The notes under the pieces: generated by a model
Database searches by the model: none
Seen by the model: the letters and a program-made list of their open reading frames with translations, nothing else
Told to the model about the DNA's origin: nothing
Source: Opitutia bacterium
GTDB taxonomy: Bacteria > Verrucomicrobiota > Verrucomicrobiia > Opitutales > Opitutaceae
DNA: 42,509 nucleotides
Direction of reading: 5' to 3'
NCBI GenBank assembly: GCA_947475065.1
Contig: CANJLB010000025.1
Coordinates: 1-42,509 of the forward strand
Position numbers and translations under genes: made by a program
Shown here: positions 24,150-31,932 of the stretch, piece after piece
How positions within the stretch are numbered: position 1 is the first letter of the stretch
How the letters are laid out: each line of letters begins with the position of its first letter

Positions 24150-26327
24150 TCAAAGTTCAGCCGCCACCTGGGCGGCCCGCTGCTGCGCGGCGGCGATGAA
24201 ATAATTTTGGGCGGAAAAGGAGGGGGCGTCCGCGCGGGCGACGGGCTGGTAGCTGCCGTTGGGGTGCAGCTCACGCGCGTTGGCCGTGTCCTGCAGCTCG
24301 TGCGCGAAGAACTCGGCAGTCATCCAGCGGCGCAGGGCGGGGTCGTCCACGGGAAAGACGACCTCGATGCGGCGGAAAAAATTGCGCGGCATCCAGTCGG
24401 CGCTGCCGGCGTAGATGAGCGGGCCGCCGTCGCCGCCGTGGTTTTCAAAATAAAACGTGCGCGCGTGCTCAAGGAAGCGGCCGACGACGCTGCGGACGCG
24501 GATGCGCTCACTCAGGCCGCGCACGCCGGGCACCAGGCAGCAGGTCCCGCGCACAATGAGCTCGACGGTCACGCCGGCCTGCGAGGCGGCATAGAGGGCG
24601 TCAATCACGGCCTTGTCCACGAGGGCGTTCATCTTGGCCATGATACGGGCGGGGTGGCCGGCGGCGGCGTTTTCGGCCTCGCGGGCGATGAGGGAAAGCA
24701 GGCGGGCGTGGAGGTTGAAGGGGGCGACAAGCAGGCGGCGGAAGACGGGGGCGCGGTTGTAGCCGGTGAGGGTGTTGAAAAGCTGCGCGACGTCGCTGGT
24801 GAGATCCTCGCGGGCGGTGAAGAGACTGAGGTCGGTGTAGAGGCGGGCGGTGCGGGGGTTGTAGTTGCCGGTGCCGAGGTGGACATAGCGGCGCAGGCCG
24901 CGCTCCTCGCGACGGACGACGAGGGAGCACTTGCAGTGGGTCTTGTGCCCGACGAGGCCGTAGACGACATGGACGCCGGCCTCCTCGAGCTGCTTCGCCC
25001 ACTGGATGTTGTTGGCTTCGTCGAAGCGGGCCTTGAGCTCGACGAGCGCGGTCACCTGTTTGCCGTTGCGCGACGCCTCCATGAGCGCACGCACGATGGG
25101 CGAATCGCCGCTGGTGCGGTAGAGTGTCTGCTTGAGCGCAAAGACCTGCGGGTCGCGGGCGGCCTGTTCGACGAAGTCCACGACGGGCTGGAACGAGTCA
25201 TAGGGATGGTGCAGCAGCACGTCGCCCGCGCACAGCGCCTCGAAGATGCGGGCCGGCTCGCGCAGCGGTGAGACGGCGGCGGGCACAAACGGCGGAAATT
25301 TCAGGTCGGGCCGGTCGAGGTCGCAGAGGCTTTGCACGCGCAGGAGATTGAGCGGGCCGCCGAGGCGGAAGACGTATTCCTGCGAGAGGCCGAGGTGCTC
25401 GCAGAGCGAGGTGAAAATGGCGGCGGACACGCCGTCCTCGATCTCGAGGCGCACGGCCGCGCCGCGCCGGCGGTTGCGGAGCTCGTCCTCGATGCGCTTG
25501 AGGAGGTTTTCCGCCTCCTCCTCGTCAATATAGAGGTCGCTGTTGCGCGTGACGCGGAAGACGTGGGCGCCGGCCACATGGTAGCCGGGGAATAGGGCGC
25601 CGGCACAAAGCTTGATGATCTCGGTGAGAAAAACAAACCGCCGCCGGCCCGCGGCCTGCGGCTCGATCTGCACGAGGCGCGGCAGGATGCGCGGCACCGG
25701 CAGCAGCGCGACCTCCCCACCGGCGGCCGCATCCGCGCCGGGTTCGCCGAGCGAGACCACGATGTTGAGCGTCTTGTTGCCGAGCTGTGGAAACGGATGC
25801 GCCGCGTCGAGCGCGAGGGGCGTGAGCACCGGATAGACCTGCTCGCGAAAATAGGACTCCACCCAGCCCAGCTCGGCGGCGGTCAGCTCCTTGGCGGCCT
25901 TGACGACCAGACCCTGGCGGGCGAGCGCAGGCATGAGCTGCCGATGCCAGCACTGGTATTGCTCGGCGATGAGGCCGGCGACTTCGGCGTGGATGAGCCG
26001 GAGCTGTTCGCGCGCGCCGAGGCCATCGGGGCCGCCCTCACCCGCCCCGCCGTCGTCCGCCTGCTGCATGAGGCCGGCGACGCGGATCTCGAAAAACTCG
26101 TCGAGGTTGGAGCTGAAAATGGCGAGGAACCGCACGCGCTCCAGCAGCGGGTGCCGCTCGCCCTGGGCTTGGGCGAGGACGCGGCGGTTGAACGCCAGCC
26201 AGCTCAGCTCGCGGTTGAAATAGACCGCGCGACCTGGGGTGCCGGCAGATTTGGCCACGGCCGGTTCGGGCACCACCGGGGTGACGGTGGGAGAGACGGG
26301 AGAGGGAGCGGTGCGCTTGGCGGCCAT
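24150..26327 (-). CDS. ppk1: Polyphosphate kinase 1
   Basis: Reversibly transfers the gamma phosphate of ATP to inorganic polyphosphate. The 725-residue protein has the four-domain PPK1 architecture. An N-terminal ~33-residue Pro/Ala/Val extension precedes YFNRELSWLAFNRRVLAQA, then FLAIFSSNLDEFFEIRVAGL. The catalytic half has HPYDSFQPVVDFVEQAA, LKQTLYRTSGDSPIV and LVELKARFDEANNI. The phospho-His site is in HKTHCKCSLV, followed by YVHLGTGNYNPRTARLYTD, with the second His-containing region and the ENHGGDGGP segment nearer the end. No phoU or ppx gene is adjacent. The gene is convergent with the sigma-GspG gene; a small membrane protein gene is divergent at its other side. Confidence 0.95.
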   Translation of the reverse strand: MAAKRTAPSPVSPTVTPVVPEPAVAKSAGTPGRAVYFNRELSWLAFNRRVLAQAQGERHPLLERVRFLAIFSSNLDEFFEIRVAGLMQQADDGGAGEGGPDGLGAREQLRLIHAEVAGLIAEQYQCWHRQLMPALARQGLVVKAAKELTAAELGWVESYFREQVYPVLTPLALDAAHPFPQLGNKTLNIVVSLGEPGADAAAGGEVALLPVPRILPRLVQIEPQAAGRRRFVFLTEIIKLCAGALFPGYHVAGAHVFRVTRNSDLYIDEEEAENLLKRIEDELRNRRRGAAVRLEIEDGVSAAIFTSLCEHLGLSQEYVFRLGGPLNLLRVQSLCDLDRPDLKFPPFVPAAVSPLREPARIFEALCAGDVLLHHPYDSFQPVVDFVEQAARDPQVFALKQTLYRTSGDSPIVRALMEASRNGKQVTALVELKARFDEANNIQWAKQLEEAGVHVVYGLVGHKTHCKCSLVVRREERGLRRYVHLGTGNYNPRTARLYTDLSLFTAREDLTSDVAQLFNTLTGYNRAPVFRRLLVAPFNLHARLLSLIAREAENAAAGHPARIMAKMNALVDKAVIDALYAASQAGVTVELIVRGTCCLVPGVRGLSERIRVRSVVGRFLEHARTFYFENHGGDGGPLIYAGSADWMPRNFFRRIEVVFPVDDPALRRWMTAEFFAHELQDTANARELHPNGSYQPVARADAPSFSAQNYFIAAAQQRAAQVAAEL

Positions 26328-26480
26328 GCGGGAGATCGTGCATGCTACCTTGCAGCCGGGGCGAAACGAGTAATTTGTGTCCGCGTAACCTCGTTGTCAC
26401 ACAGCCGGCCGCCGGTCCGCGCGGCCCACACGCGCTTTGCGCTCGATAAACGGCCCGGCCGCTCCATGTTATGGACTGCC

Positions 26481-26786
26481 ATGCCGCTGTTTGCCGCCAC
26501 GACCATCGAAAAGCTCCAACAGGTGCCGCCGCACACTTGGTGGATGATCACGCTCACGATCGTGGGTTTCATCGTCTTGGTGCTGCTCATCCGCTTCGCC
26601 GCGCAGATGAGTAAGCTTCTGCTCTGCGGCATTGTGCTGTTTCTGTTTTTCCTGCTTTGCACCCAGTGGGTCTATGAACGCGACGAGCCGGCCTGGGCCA
26701 CGCCGATCGTCGAACCGCTGGCGCAGTTTTTGCCCAGCAAGGGCAAGCCCACGCCGCCCAAGCCGCCGTCCGGGCAGCCGCGATGA
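26481..26786 (+). CDS. Small two-helix membrane protein of unknown function
   Basis: A 101-residue protein I do not recognise. It has a short N-terminal helix region with an HTWW segment, and two hydrophobic stretches (about 21-37 and 46-60) separated by RFAAQMS. A polar tail of about 40 residues ends in a Lys/Pro-rich run (GKPTPPKPPSG). An in-frame ATG at 26466 would add five residues. The stop overlaps the moaC start in ATGA, so it heads the moaC-moaD operon. This linkage is the only clue to function. It is divergent from ppk1 with about 150 bases between. Confidence 0.7.
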   Translation: MPLFAATTIEKLQQVPPHTWWMITLTIVGFIVLVLLIRFAAQMSKLLLCGIVLFLFFLLCTQWVYERDEPAWATPIVEPLAQFLPSKGKPTPPKPPSGQPR

Positions 26787-27286
26787 AACCCGCCGCCCAG
26801 CTTACCCACCTTGACGCCCGGAACCGGCCGGCGATGGTGGATGTCGGCGGCAAGGCCGTGACGCGCCGCACGGCGCACGCCGTCGCCACGGTCGCGCTGC
26901 CGCCCGCGCTTGCGCGTCTCGTGACCGGCAACGAAATCCAGTCAAAGAAAGGCCCGTTGTTCCAGACCGCCATCCTGGCCGGCATCATGGGCGCGAAGCA
27001 AACCAGCGGGCTCATTCCGCTCTGCCACCCGTTGCCGCTCGACGACTGCCGCATTGCGATCGAGGCCGGCCCGCCCGGGTCCGACGGCGCGGCCGACGTG
27101 GCCATCCATTGTCACGTCAGCGTCGCCGCAAGGACCGGCGTCGAGATGGAGGCGCTCACCGGCGCGACCATCGCCGCACTCACCCTTTACGACATGGGCA
27201 AGGCCGTGAGCCATGGCATCGTCATCAAGGAGATCCGCCTGCTGGAAAAAACCGGGGGCAAGAAAGCTTACCGCGCGGTCCGATGA
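26783..27286 (+). CDS. moaC: Cyclic pyranopterin monophosphate synthase
   Basis: Converts the MoaA product to cyclic pyranopterin monophosphate in molybdenum cofactor synthesis. The 167-residue protein shows the family's order: THLDARNRPAMVDVGGKAVT at the N-terminus, then GNEIQSKKGPLFQTAILAGIMGAKQT, LIPLCHPLPLDDC with the conserved Cys-His, VEMEALTGATIAALTLYDMGKAVS with the catalytic Asp-Met region, and IVIKEIRLLEKTGGK with active-site Lys residues at the end. It overlaps the genes on both sides by four bases (ATGA), so translation of the three genes is likely coupled. moaA, moaB and moaE are not in the window. Confidence 0.95.
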   Translation: MKPAAQLTHLDARNRPAMVDVGGKAVTRRTAHAVATVALPPALARLVTGNEIQSKKGPLFQTAILAGIMGAKQTSGLIPLCHPLPLDDCRIAIEAGPPGSDGAADVAIHCHVSVAARTGVEMEALTGATIAALTLYDMGKAVSHGIVIKEIRLLEKTGGKKAYRAVR

Positions 27287-27525
27287 AAACCGTGCGTCTC
27301 CAGTATTTCGCCATCCTGCGCGAGCAGCGCGGGCTCGCGCAGGAAACGCTCGCGACGGCCGCCGGGACGGCTGCGACGCTTTACGACGAGCTGCGCGCTC
27401 GCCACGGTTTCACGCTGCCCGGAGACCGGTTGCGCGTCGCGATCAACGGTGAGTTTGCCCCCTGGGACACGCCGCTCGCCGAGGGGGCCGAGCTGGTCTT
27501 CATCCCGCCGGTGGCCGGTGGGTGA
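27283..27525 (+). CDS. moaD: Molybdopterin synthase sulfur-carrier subunit
   Basis: A ubiquitin-fold sulfur carrier that, as C-terminal thiocarboxylate, gives sulfur to MoaE during molybdopterin synthesis. The 80-residue protein starts VRLQYFAILREQRGLAQ, has the LYDELRARHGF helix and the VAINGEFAPWDTPL strand-loop, and ends EGAELVFIPPVAGG with the obligatory terminal Gly-Gly. The start at 27283 overlaps the moaC stop by four bases. No moaE gene follows within the window; the next gene is on the opposite strand. Confidence 0.93.
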   Translation: MKTVRLQYFAILREQRGLAQETLATAAGTAATLYDELRARHGFTLPGDRLRVAINGEFAPWDTPLAEGAELVFIPPVAGG

Positions 27526-27625
27526 CGGAGGTCACGATTATAATTCTGAGCCATGAAAACAACAGGTGGAGAATATTTTTTCTCAGCCGGACTCATGGAG
27601 TTAAGGGCCAGAGGAAGCATCAGCC

Positions 27626-28426
27626 TCACGCCAGCTCAAAGACAGGCGTGCTGGTGCCAGGTGCGACGATGGAGAACTCGCACGCGAGGCGGCCGCGCAG
27701 GCCGGCGATGGCGCGCTCGACGGCGGCCAGGCTGTTGCAGTCGCGCGAGAGGTGCGTGAGGAAAATGTGCCGCCAGCGCGGGCTGGCCACCGCCTCGAGC
27801 AGTTCACGGGCGCCGTCATTGGAGAGATGGCCGTGGCGGCCGGCGATGCGCTGCTTGAGCGACCACGGGCGCTTCGGGTCGGCCTCCAGCATTTTTGAGC
27901 AGTGGTTGGACTCGACCACCACCGCCTCGCAGTCGCGGATGTGCTCATGGATGTGACGCGGCGCGTGGCCGAGGTCGGTGAGCCAGGCGACGCTGCGGCG
28001 CGGCGCGAGCAGGTCGCCCTCATGGCCGGTGGCGAAGGTGAAGCCGACCGGCTCCTGCGCGTCATGCGGGACGGTGAAGCTGCGAACGTCCAGGTCGCGA
28101 AAAGTGAAACGCGCGCCCGTTTCGAATATTTGCCAGACCGGCCGGTGGTCGAGGCCGGCCTGCACGGCGCGCTGGGTGGCGGCGTTGGCAAAGATCTGGA
28201 TGTGCGGAAACTTTTTCAGTCCGCTCACGCCGGCCGCATGGTCGCCGTGCTCGTGTGTGAGAAAAACGGCGTCAATGCGCCCGAGCGACTCGCCGACGGT
28301 GGCGAGCAGCTCGCCGAGCCGGCGGGCGGAGAAGCCGGCGTCCACGAGGACGCGCGCACCCTCGGTTTGCAGCAGGGCGCAATTGCCCGCGCTGCCACTG
28401 CCGAGGATGCAAAACCGGAGACTCAT
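27626..28426 (-). CDS. MBL-fold metallo-hydrolase, YycJ/WalJ-like
   Basis: A 266-residue beta-lactamase-fold hydrolase. It starts with RFCILGSGSAGNCALLQ, the typical N-terminus of the YycJ group, then VLVDAGFSARRL. The zinc motif is THEHGDHAAG (HxHxDH). A further Asp lies in VAWLTDLGHAPRHI, and His residues in VVVESNHCSKML, IAGRHGHLSNDGA and IFLTHLSRDCNS. YycJ proteins are 5'-3' exonuclease-like enzymes linked to DNA repair or cell-wall control in Firmicutes; the role here is not evident. There is no WalK/WalR pair nearby. The integron-cassette-like segment lies directly upstream of its promoter region. Confidence 0.88.
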   Translation of the reverse strand: MSLRFCILGSGSAGNCALLQTEGARVLVDAGFSARRLGELLATVGESLGRIDAVFLTHEHGDHAAGVSGLKKFPHIQIFANAATQRAVQAGLDHRPVWQIFETGARFTFRDLDVRSFTVPHDAQEPVGFTFATGHEGDLLAPRRSVAWLTDLGHAPRHIHEHIRDCEAVVVESNHCSKMLEADPKRPWSLKQRIAGRHGHLSNDGARELLEAVASPRWRHIFLTHLSRDCNSLAAVERAIAGLRGRLACEFSIVAPGTSTPVFELA

Positions 28427-28471
28427 ACGGGTGATGAAGGCGGGTGGGGCGAGTGCGGCAAGGCTTTTGCG

Positions 28472-28575
28472 ACCTAACGGCCCAAACTCAGCGGTCTAAG
28501 TTGGTCGGACCACAGCCGGTGCCTCGTAACTGAACGGCAAAGCCCGGAGTTCGTGACGAACGCTCAGAGTTAGGC
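28472..28575 (-). other. Candidate integron attC recombination site
   Basis: Read on the minus strand this 104-base stretch begins GCCTAAC (R'' form, RYYYAAC) nine bases after the small membrane protein's stop and ends GTTAGGT (R' form, GTTRRRY). The two cores are complementary except at the outermost base. Inner L-type boxes CTGAGCG and CGCTGAG lie next to them and pair with one mismatch. The length is within the 57-141 range known for attC sites. The inner stem is poor, so the call remains a candidate. Confidence 0.6.
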
Positions 28576-28584
28576 GCTTCCGGT

Positions 28585-28992
28585 TCAGTTGTAGGTAATT
28601 TGGACACCATTGAATTCGTTAAGGTGAAGGAACTGCGTAATTGTTTCGCCGGAGATGTTGAGATGATGGTCGTCAATCCAGCGAACGTCGATCGAATGCT
28701 CGTGGTCCACAGTAAACACATTGCCTGCTTCGTTTGGGAGATTGCGTGATGCTGGCAGGATGGAAACTTGAGTACTGTATGGGGTCGTAGCGCCGCAGTT
28801 GCGGCGAAAGGTGACTGCTTTGAGTTGGCCGCCCGGTGAAATACGCTCCCGCAGGTTGTCGTTCGCGCAGTCAACATGGAGCGCGATAGATACCCAGAGG
28901 ACAAAGCCTCCGAAGACGAGTAATGAGATGGAGCCGAAAACGAGAAGCGTTCGGAAGCACAAGCGTCTTAATTGACCTGAATCACTGGACAC
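28585..28992 (-). CDS. Small membrane-anchored hypothetical protein of a probable integron cassette
   Basis: A 135-residue protein without an assigned function. It starts with GTG at 28992 and has one hydrophobic helix (about 14-36). An extracytoplasmic domain with two Cys residues follows, including RISPGGQLKAVTFRRNCGATTPY, STQVSILPASR and GVQITY. This CGATT..STQVSI pattern is common in small proteins of chromosomal and mobile integron cassettes, as I recall. GC content is clearly lower than in neighbouring genes. It begins 8 bases after a GTTAGAC core and ends 9 bases before the attC-like site, the compact layout expected of a cassette. It lacks its own clear Shine-Dalgarno site. Confidence 0.7.
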   Translation of the reverse strand: MSSDSGQLRRLCFRTLLVFGSISLLVFGGFVLWVSIALHVDCANDNLRERISPGGQLKAVTFRRNCGATTPYSTQVSILPASRNLPNEAGNVFTVDHEHSIDVRWIDDHHLNISGETITQFLHLNEFNGVQITYN

Positions 28993-29000
28993 GAGGAAGC

Positions 29001-29007
29001 GTCTAAC
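29001..29007 (-). other. Integron-type core site at the cassette 5' boundary
   Basis: On the minus strand the sequence reads GCTTAATCACTG then GTTAGAC, followed by GC. This has the form of the 3' half of an attC site (L' box, spacer, GTTRRRY core), where recombination would occur between G and TTAGAC. I find no good complementary RYYYAAC core further out, so the outer site is incomplete. Confidence 0.5.
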
Positions 29008-29162
29008 CAGTGATTAAGCAAAGCGGGGTGTAATTTCTCATGTCGCATAGCATGGCCGGACGTTCGGCGGGGCCAAGCTCATTTCCTTGTGGGAGTGGCT
29101 TCTCGAGGGACGGCTGCGCGCAGGTTGACCACGCCGGATTTCTCGTTACCAATTGCCCTTCC

Positions 29163-29657
29163 ATGCCGCAGAAAACCGCCCTGCCGAAGTCCCGCGCGCC
29201 CGCCCGCGCCGCCGTGCCGCGCGCGCTGGCCGGCACGGTTTTCATCACACGGCAGGTGCATTTCAACTCGGCGCACCGGCTCCACAATCCTGCGAAGAGC
29301 CAGAAGTGGAACGAGGAGAAATACGGCCTCTGCACCAACCCGCACTGGCACGGGCACAACTACGTCATGGAGGTCACCGTGCGCGGCCAGCCCGACCCGG
29401 AGACCGGCTACATCCTGGATCTCGCCGAGCTGAAACGCATCCTGCACCGTGCCGTGGTGGACAAGTGCGACCATCGCAACCTGAACGAGGAGGTGCCATT
29501 CCTGCGCGGGGTGATTCCCTCGACGGAGAACCTCGTCATCGCGTTCTGGCACGAGATCGCGCCGCTCATCCCGCCGCCGGGCACGCTGCATAGCGTGCGG
29601 CTCTATGAGACGCCGCGCAATTTCGCCGAGTTTTTCGGCCCCGCCGGAGGCGGCTGA
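29163..29657 (+). CDS. queD: 6-pyruvoyl-tetrahydropterin synthase/QueD family protein
   Basis: A pterin-type enzyme acting on dihydroneopterin triphosphate, either for queuosine (6-carboxytetrahydropterin) or a tetrahydropterin. The 164-residue protein has a basic ~23-residue extension, then VHFNSAHRL (zinc His38), [12 protein letters not shown] (catalytic Cys57, zinc His63 and His65), [23 protein letters not shown] and RLYETPRN (substrate Glu). The longer insert [19 protein letters not shown] and the GHNY form recall the eukaryote-like PTPS group more than E. coli QueD. I choose the ATG at 29163, after a C/T run, over the upstream in-frame ATG at 29040, whose extra residues lie near the cassette boundary. 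folE2 follows after 52 bases, making a GTP-to-pterin pair. queC and queE are not in the window. Confidence 0.85.
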   Translation: MPQKTALPKSRAPARAAVPRALAGTVFITRQVHFNSAHRLHNPAKSQKWNEEKYGLCTNPHWHGHNYVMEVTVRGQPDPETGYILDLAELKRILHRAVVDKCDHRNLNEEVPFLRGVIPSTENLVIAFWHEIAPLIPPPGTLHSVRLYETPRNFAEFFGPAGGG

Positions 29658-29709
29658 CCACGAGGGCGGTGACGTCACCCGCCGCGGCCCCAACCAAAAA
29701 CGCTTTTCC

Positions 29710-30681
29710 ATGAAACCGATGTATCTCCACAACTCGAGCTGCGGGCAGCCGGCCAAGATCGCACGCCGCTACGACCGGAAGTTTCGCTCCTCGCCGGCGC
29801 ACGTCGCCTCGCTGCCCGACATGATGCGTGCCGCGCACGATGCCATCCAAGGCGCGAACGTTCCCATCCAGCAGGTTGGCATCCACAATTTTCGCCTGCC
29901 CCTGAAAATCCGCACCAAGGCCGGCAAGACCCTGACATTGGAGGCCAGCGTGACCGGCACCGTCTCGCTCGAGGCCGAGCTGAAGGGCATCAACATGAGC
30001 CGTATCATGCGTTCGTTCTACGAGCACAAGAACGGGATCGTGACCGGCGAGTGGATGGGCAAGATACTCAAGGCCTACCTGCGCAAGGTGGACACGAAGG
30101 ACGCGCGGCTGAAGGTGAAATTCTCCTACCCGATGCTGCGGCCGAGCCTGCGCAGCGGGCTCAGCGGCTGGCAGCATTACGACGTGGCCTTCGAGGGCGT
30201 GATGACACGCGACGGCCGCTACCGGCGCTTCATCCATTTCGACTTCGTCTATTCGTCGGCCTGCCCGTGCAGCGCCGAACTGGCCGAACACGCCCGCGAC
30301 CTGCGCGGTGCCTACGGCGTGCCGCACTCGCAGCGCAGCAAGGCGCGCATCACGCTGGAGGAGGCCGAGGGCCGGAAAATTTGGATTGAGGACGTGCATG
30401 CGCTCTGCCTGCGCGCGCTTCAGACCGAGACGCAGGTGATGGTGAAGCGCGAGGACGAGCAGGCGTTTGCCGAGCTGAACGGCGCCTACCTCAAGTTTGT
30501 CGAGGACGCCGCCCGGCTGCTCTACAAAGAGTTTGACGCCGACGCGCGCGTGACGGACTTTCGCATCGCCTGCTCGCACCTTGAGTCGCTGCATTCGCAC
30601 GATGCCGTGAGCGTCATCTGCAAGGGAGTGCCCGGGGGCTTTGTCGCCGATTTCATGGATTTCGGCTCGCTGGTGTGCTGA
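29710..30681 (+). CDS. folE2: GTP cyclohydrolase FolE2 (type IB)
   Basis: Converts GTP to dihydroneopterin triphosphate, the shared precursor of folate, queuosine and tetrahydropterin. The 323-residue protein belongs to the metal-flexible FolE2/MptA family: [60 protein letters not shown], the active-site [14 protein letters not shown] (Cys in the CPCS turn), [10 protein letters not shown], and [17 protein letters not shown] near the end. Unlike FolE (type IA), this enzyme often works with Mn and is used under zinc shortage. The start at 29710 follows a short pyrimidine run. It is downstream of the PTPS-family gene, which would use its product. Confidence 0.93.
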   Translation: MKPMYLHNSSCGQPAKIARRYDRKFRSSPAHVASLPDMMRAAHDAIQGANVPIQQVGIHNFRLPLKIRTKAGKTLTLEASVTGTVSLEAELKGINMSRIMRSFYEHKNGIVTGEWMGKILKAYLRKVDTKDARLKVKFSYPMLRPSLRSGLSGWQHYDVAFEGVMTRDGRYRRFIHFDFVYSSACPCSAELAEHARDLRGAYGVPHSQRSKARITLEEAEGRKIWIEDVHALCLRALQTETQVMVKREDEQAFAELNGAYLKFVEDAARLLYKEFDADARVTDFRIACSHLESLHSHDAVSVICKGVPGGFVADFMDFGSLVC

Positions 30682-30696
30682 GGGCGGAAGCCAAAC

Positions 30697-30730
30697 TTTT
30701 CCGCGGAAGGCGCGGATAGACGCGGATAAT
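30697..30730 (+). repeat. Left inverted repeat of the GxxExxY unit
   Basis: Starts TTTTCCGCGGAAGGCGCGG and continues with ATAGACGCGGATAAT. It pairs with the right arm at 31155-31190 with 3 mismatches over 33 bases. It lies between the folE2 stop and the GxxExxY start. Confidence 0.8.
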
Positions 30731-30742
30731 ACCTGTCTGACC

Positions 30743-31114
30743 ATGATTCACGAACAACTGAGCGGGGAGATCATTGGTGCGGCGATGGCCGTGCTGAACG
30801 AGCTTGGGCCGGGCTTGGATGAGAAGATTTATGAACGCGCCCTGGTCATCGAGCTGCGGAAGCGCGGCCACGCGGTCGAGCAGCAGAAAAATTTCCCCGT
30901 TCATTATGCCGACGAGCTCGTCGGCACGCTGGTGCCGGACACCATCGTGGATGGCTTGGTGATCGCGGATCCCAAGGTCGTCGAAGCTTTCAACGACACG
31001 CACGTCCGCCAGATGATCGGCTATCTCGTCATCACCAAGCTGACGCTCGCCATGCTGCTGAATTTCAAGCACGCCAAGCTGCAATGGAAGCGAATCGTCA
31101 GGGAGAAATCGTGA
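30743..31114 (+). CDS. GxxExxY protein
   Basis: A 123-residue protein of the GxxExxY family, which has a PD-(D/E)XK nuclease-like fold. The name motif is clear: GLDEKIYERALVIELRKRG. Other matching segments are the early LSGEIIGAAMAVLNELGPG, then NFPVHYADELVGTLVPDTIVD and the closing IGYLVITKLTLAMLLNFKHAKLQWKRI. The biochemical role is unknown. The ATG at 30743 gives the usual family N-terminus (IHEQLSGEIIGAA). The gene is framed on both sides by a 33-bp inverted repeat and has no operon partner. It may travel with that repeat pair as a small non-autonomous unit. Confidence 0.88.
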   Translation: MIHEQLSGEIIGAAMAVLNELGPGLDEKIYERALVIELRKRGHAVEQQKNFPVHYADELVGTLVPDTIVDGLVIADPKVVEAFNDTHVRQMIGYLVITKLTLAMLLNFKHAKLQWKRIVREKS

Positions 31115-31154
31115 ATTTTGATTTTCCGTAGATGACGCGATAAATAGTAACCAG

Positions 31155-31190
31155 ATTTATCCGCGCCTATCCGCGCCATCAGCGGAAAAA
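31155..31190 (-). repeat. Right inverted repeat of the GxxExxY unit
   Basis: Its complement begins TTTTCCGCTGATGGCGCGG and continues ATAGGCGCGGATAAAT, matching the left arm at 30697-30730 except at 3 positions. Together the arms bound about 490 bases holding only the GxxExxY gene. Confidence 0.8.
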
Positions 31191-31274
31191 TCCGTCTCCA
31201 TCAATCGGCAGGACGGGTGGGCGGGTTTCTGGTTGCAAGTGCTTGGGCGTGTCAATATAACGAAGCCATGAAAC

Positions 31275-31799
31275 ATGAAACCCAAACATGTGGTCAGCGC
31301 GGTGCTGATGCTTTGTTTCGTTGGCGTGATGGGATGGTTCTGGTGGCACGCACCGGCCACGGCGGAATCGCCGGACGTGCAAGGGATGTCACAGGCGGCT
31401 GAAACGTCCACGCCGATTGCGGGCGAGGTGGGGGACTTTCCAGGGCTGGATCAGCCGGTGGCACCTCAGCTGGACCCCACAGCCATGCAGGCCGTGTTCG
31501 CGGCCATGGCCGAGCTGGAGCAGCAACAGCAAGCGCAGGCGGCGCAGGACGCGGTGGTCAATCGGGTGGTAACAAACAATCTTCGCCAGCTATCGCAGGC
31601 ATCTGAGCAATATTTTCTGGATCGGGGGGTGAGTTCGGTCGCTTCGATGGAGCTGGTGGGCACGAATCGAACGCAATACATCAAGACGGTTTCTGCTGTG
31701 TCTGGGGAAACCTATCCGCCAGTGATTTTTCAGGACCAGCCCATCACTGCTGCGGGTGTGGCAGGCGAGCGCGAGGTTACCCTCGGAGGCCGTCGGTAA
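31275..31799 (+). CDS. Secreted or membrane-anchored protein with a pseudopilin-like C-terminal half
   Basis: A 174-residue protein. An N-terminal hydrophobic helix (about 6-26, with GWFWW at its outer end) could be an anchor or signal. A Pro/Gln-rich linker follows, including an ELEQQQQAQAAQDAVV helix (about 81-96). The C-terminal part NNLRQLSQASEQYFLDRGVS and then SMELVGTNRTQYIKTV and SGETYPPV resembles the globular head that follows the helix in prepilin-like proteins of Verrucomicrobiota, as I recall. The prepilin peptidase motif GFTLIE is not present. GC content is somewhat lower than in the flanking genes. Its role is unknown; no secretion gene is adjacent. Confidence 0.65.
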   Translation: MKPKHVVSAVLMLCFVGVMGWFWWHAPATAESPDVQGMSQAAETSTPIAGEVGDFPGLDQPVAPQLDPTAMQAVFAAMAELEQQQQAQAAQDAVVNRVVTNNLRQLSQASEQYFLDRGVSSVASMELVGTNRTQYIKTVSAVSGETYPPVIFQDQPITAAGVAGEREVTLGGRR

Positions 31800-31932
31800 G
31801 TGATTTGCGGGCAAACTTTGCAGAGAGCTGGGACCGTGCGAACTTGCGTTGGGCAGACGAAACAAATGGGCGGACCGGTTGGCCGGAATTCATCAAGCCG
31901 GCGGCCCCGGTCATGAGGTCCGACCGGTGGGC

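Noticed and set aside
29085-29115. TTGTGGGAGTGGCTTCTCGA-like stretch before queD as a known REP sequence
   Set aside because: It resembles REP-type sequences of other phyla, but I see only one copy and no clear hairpin here.
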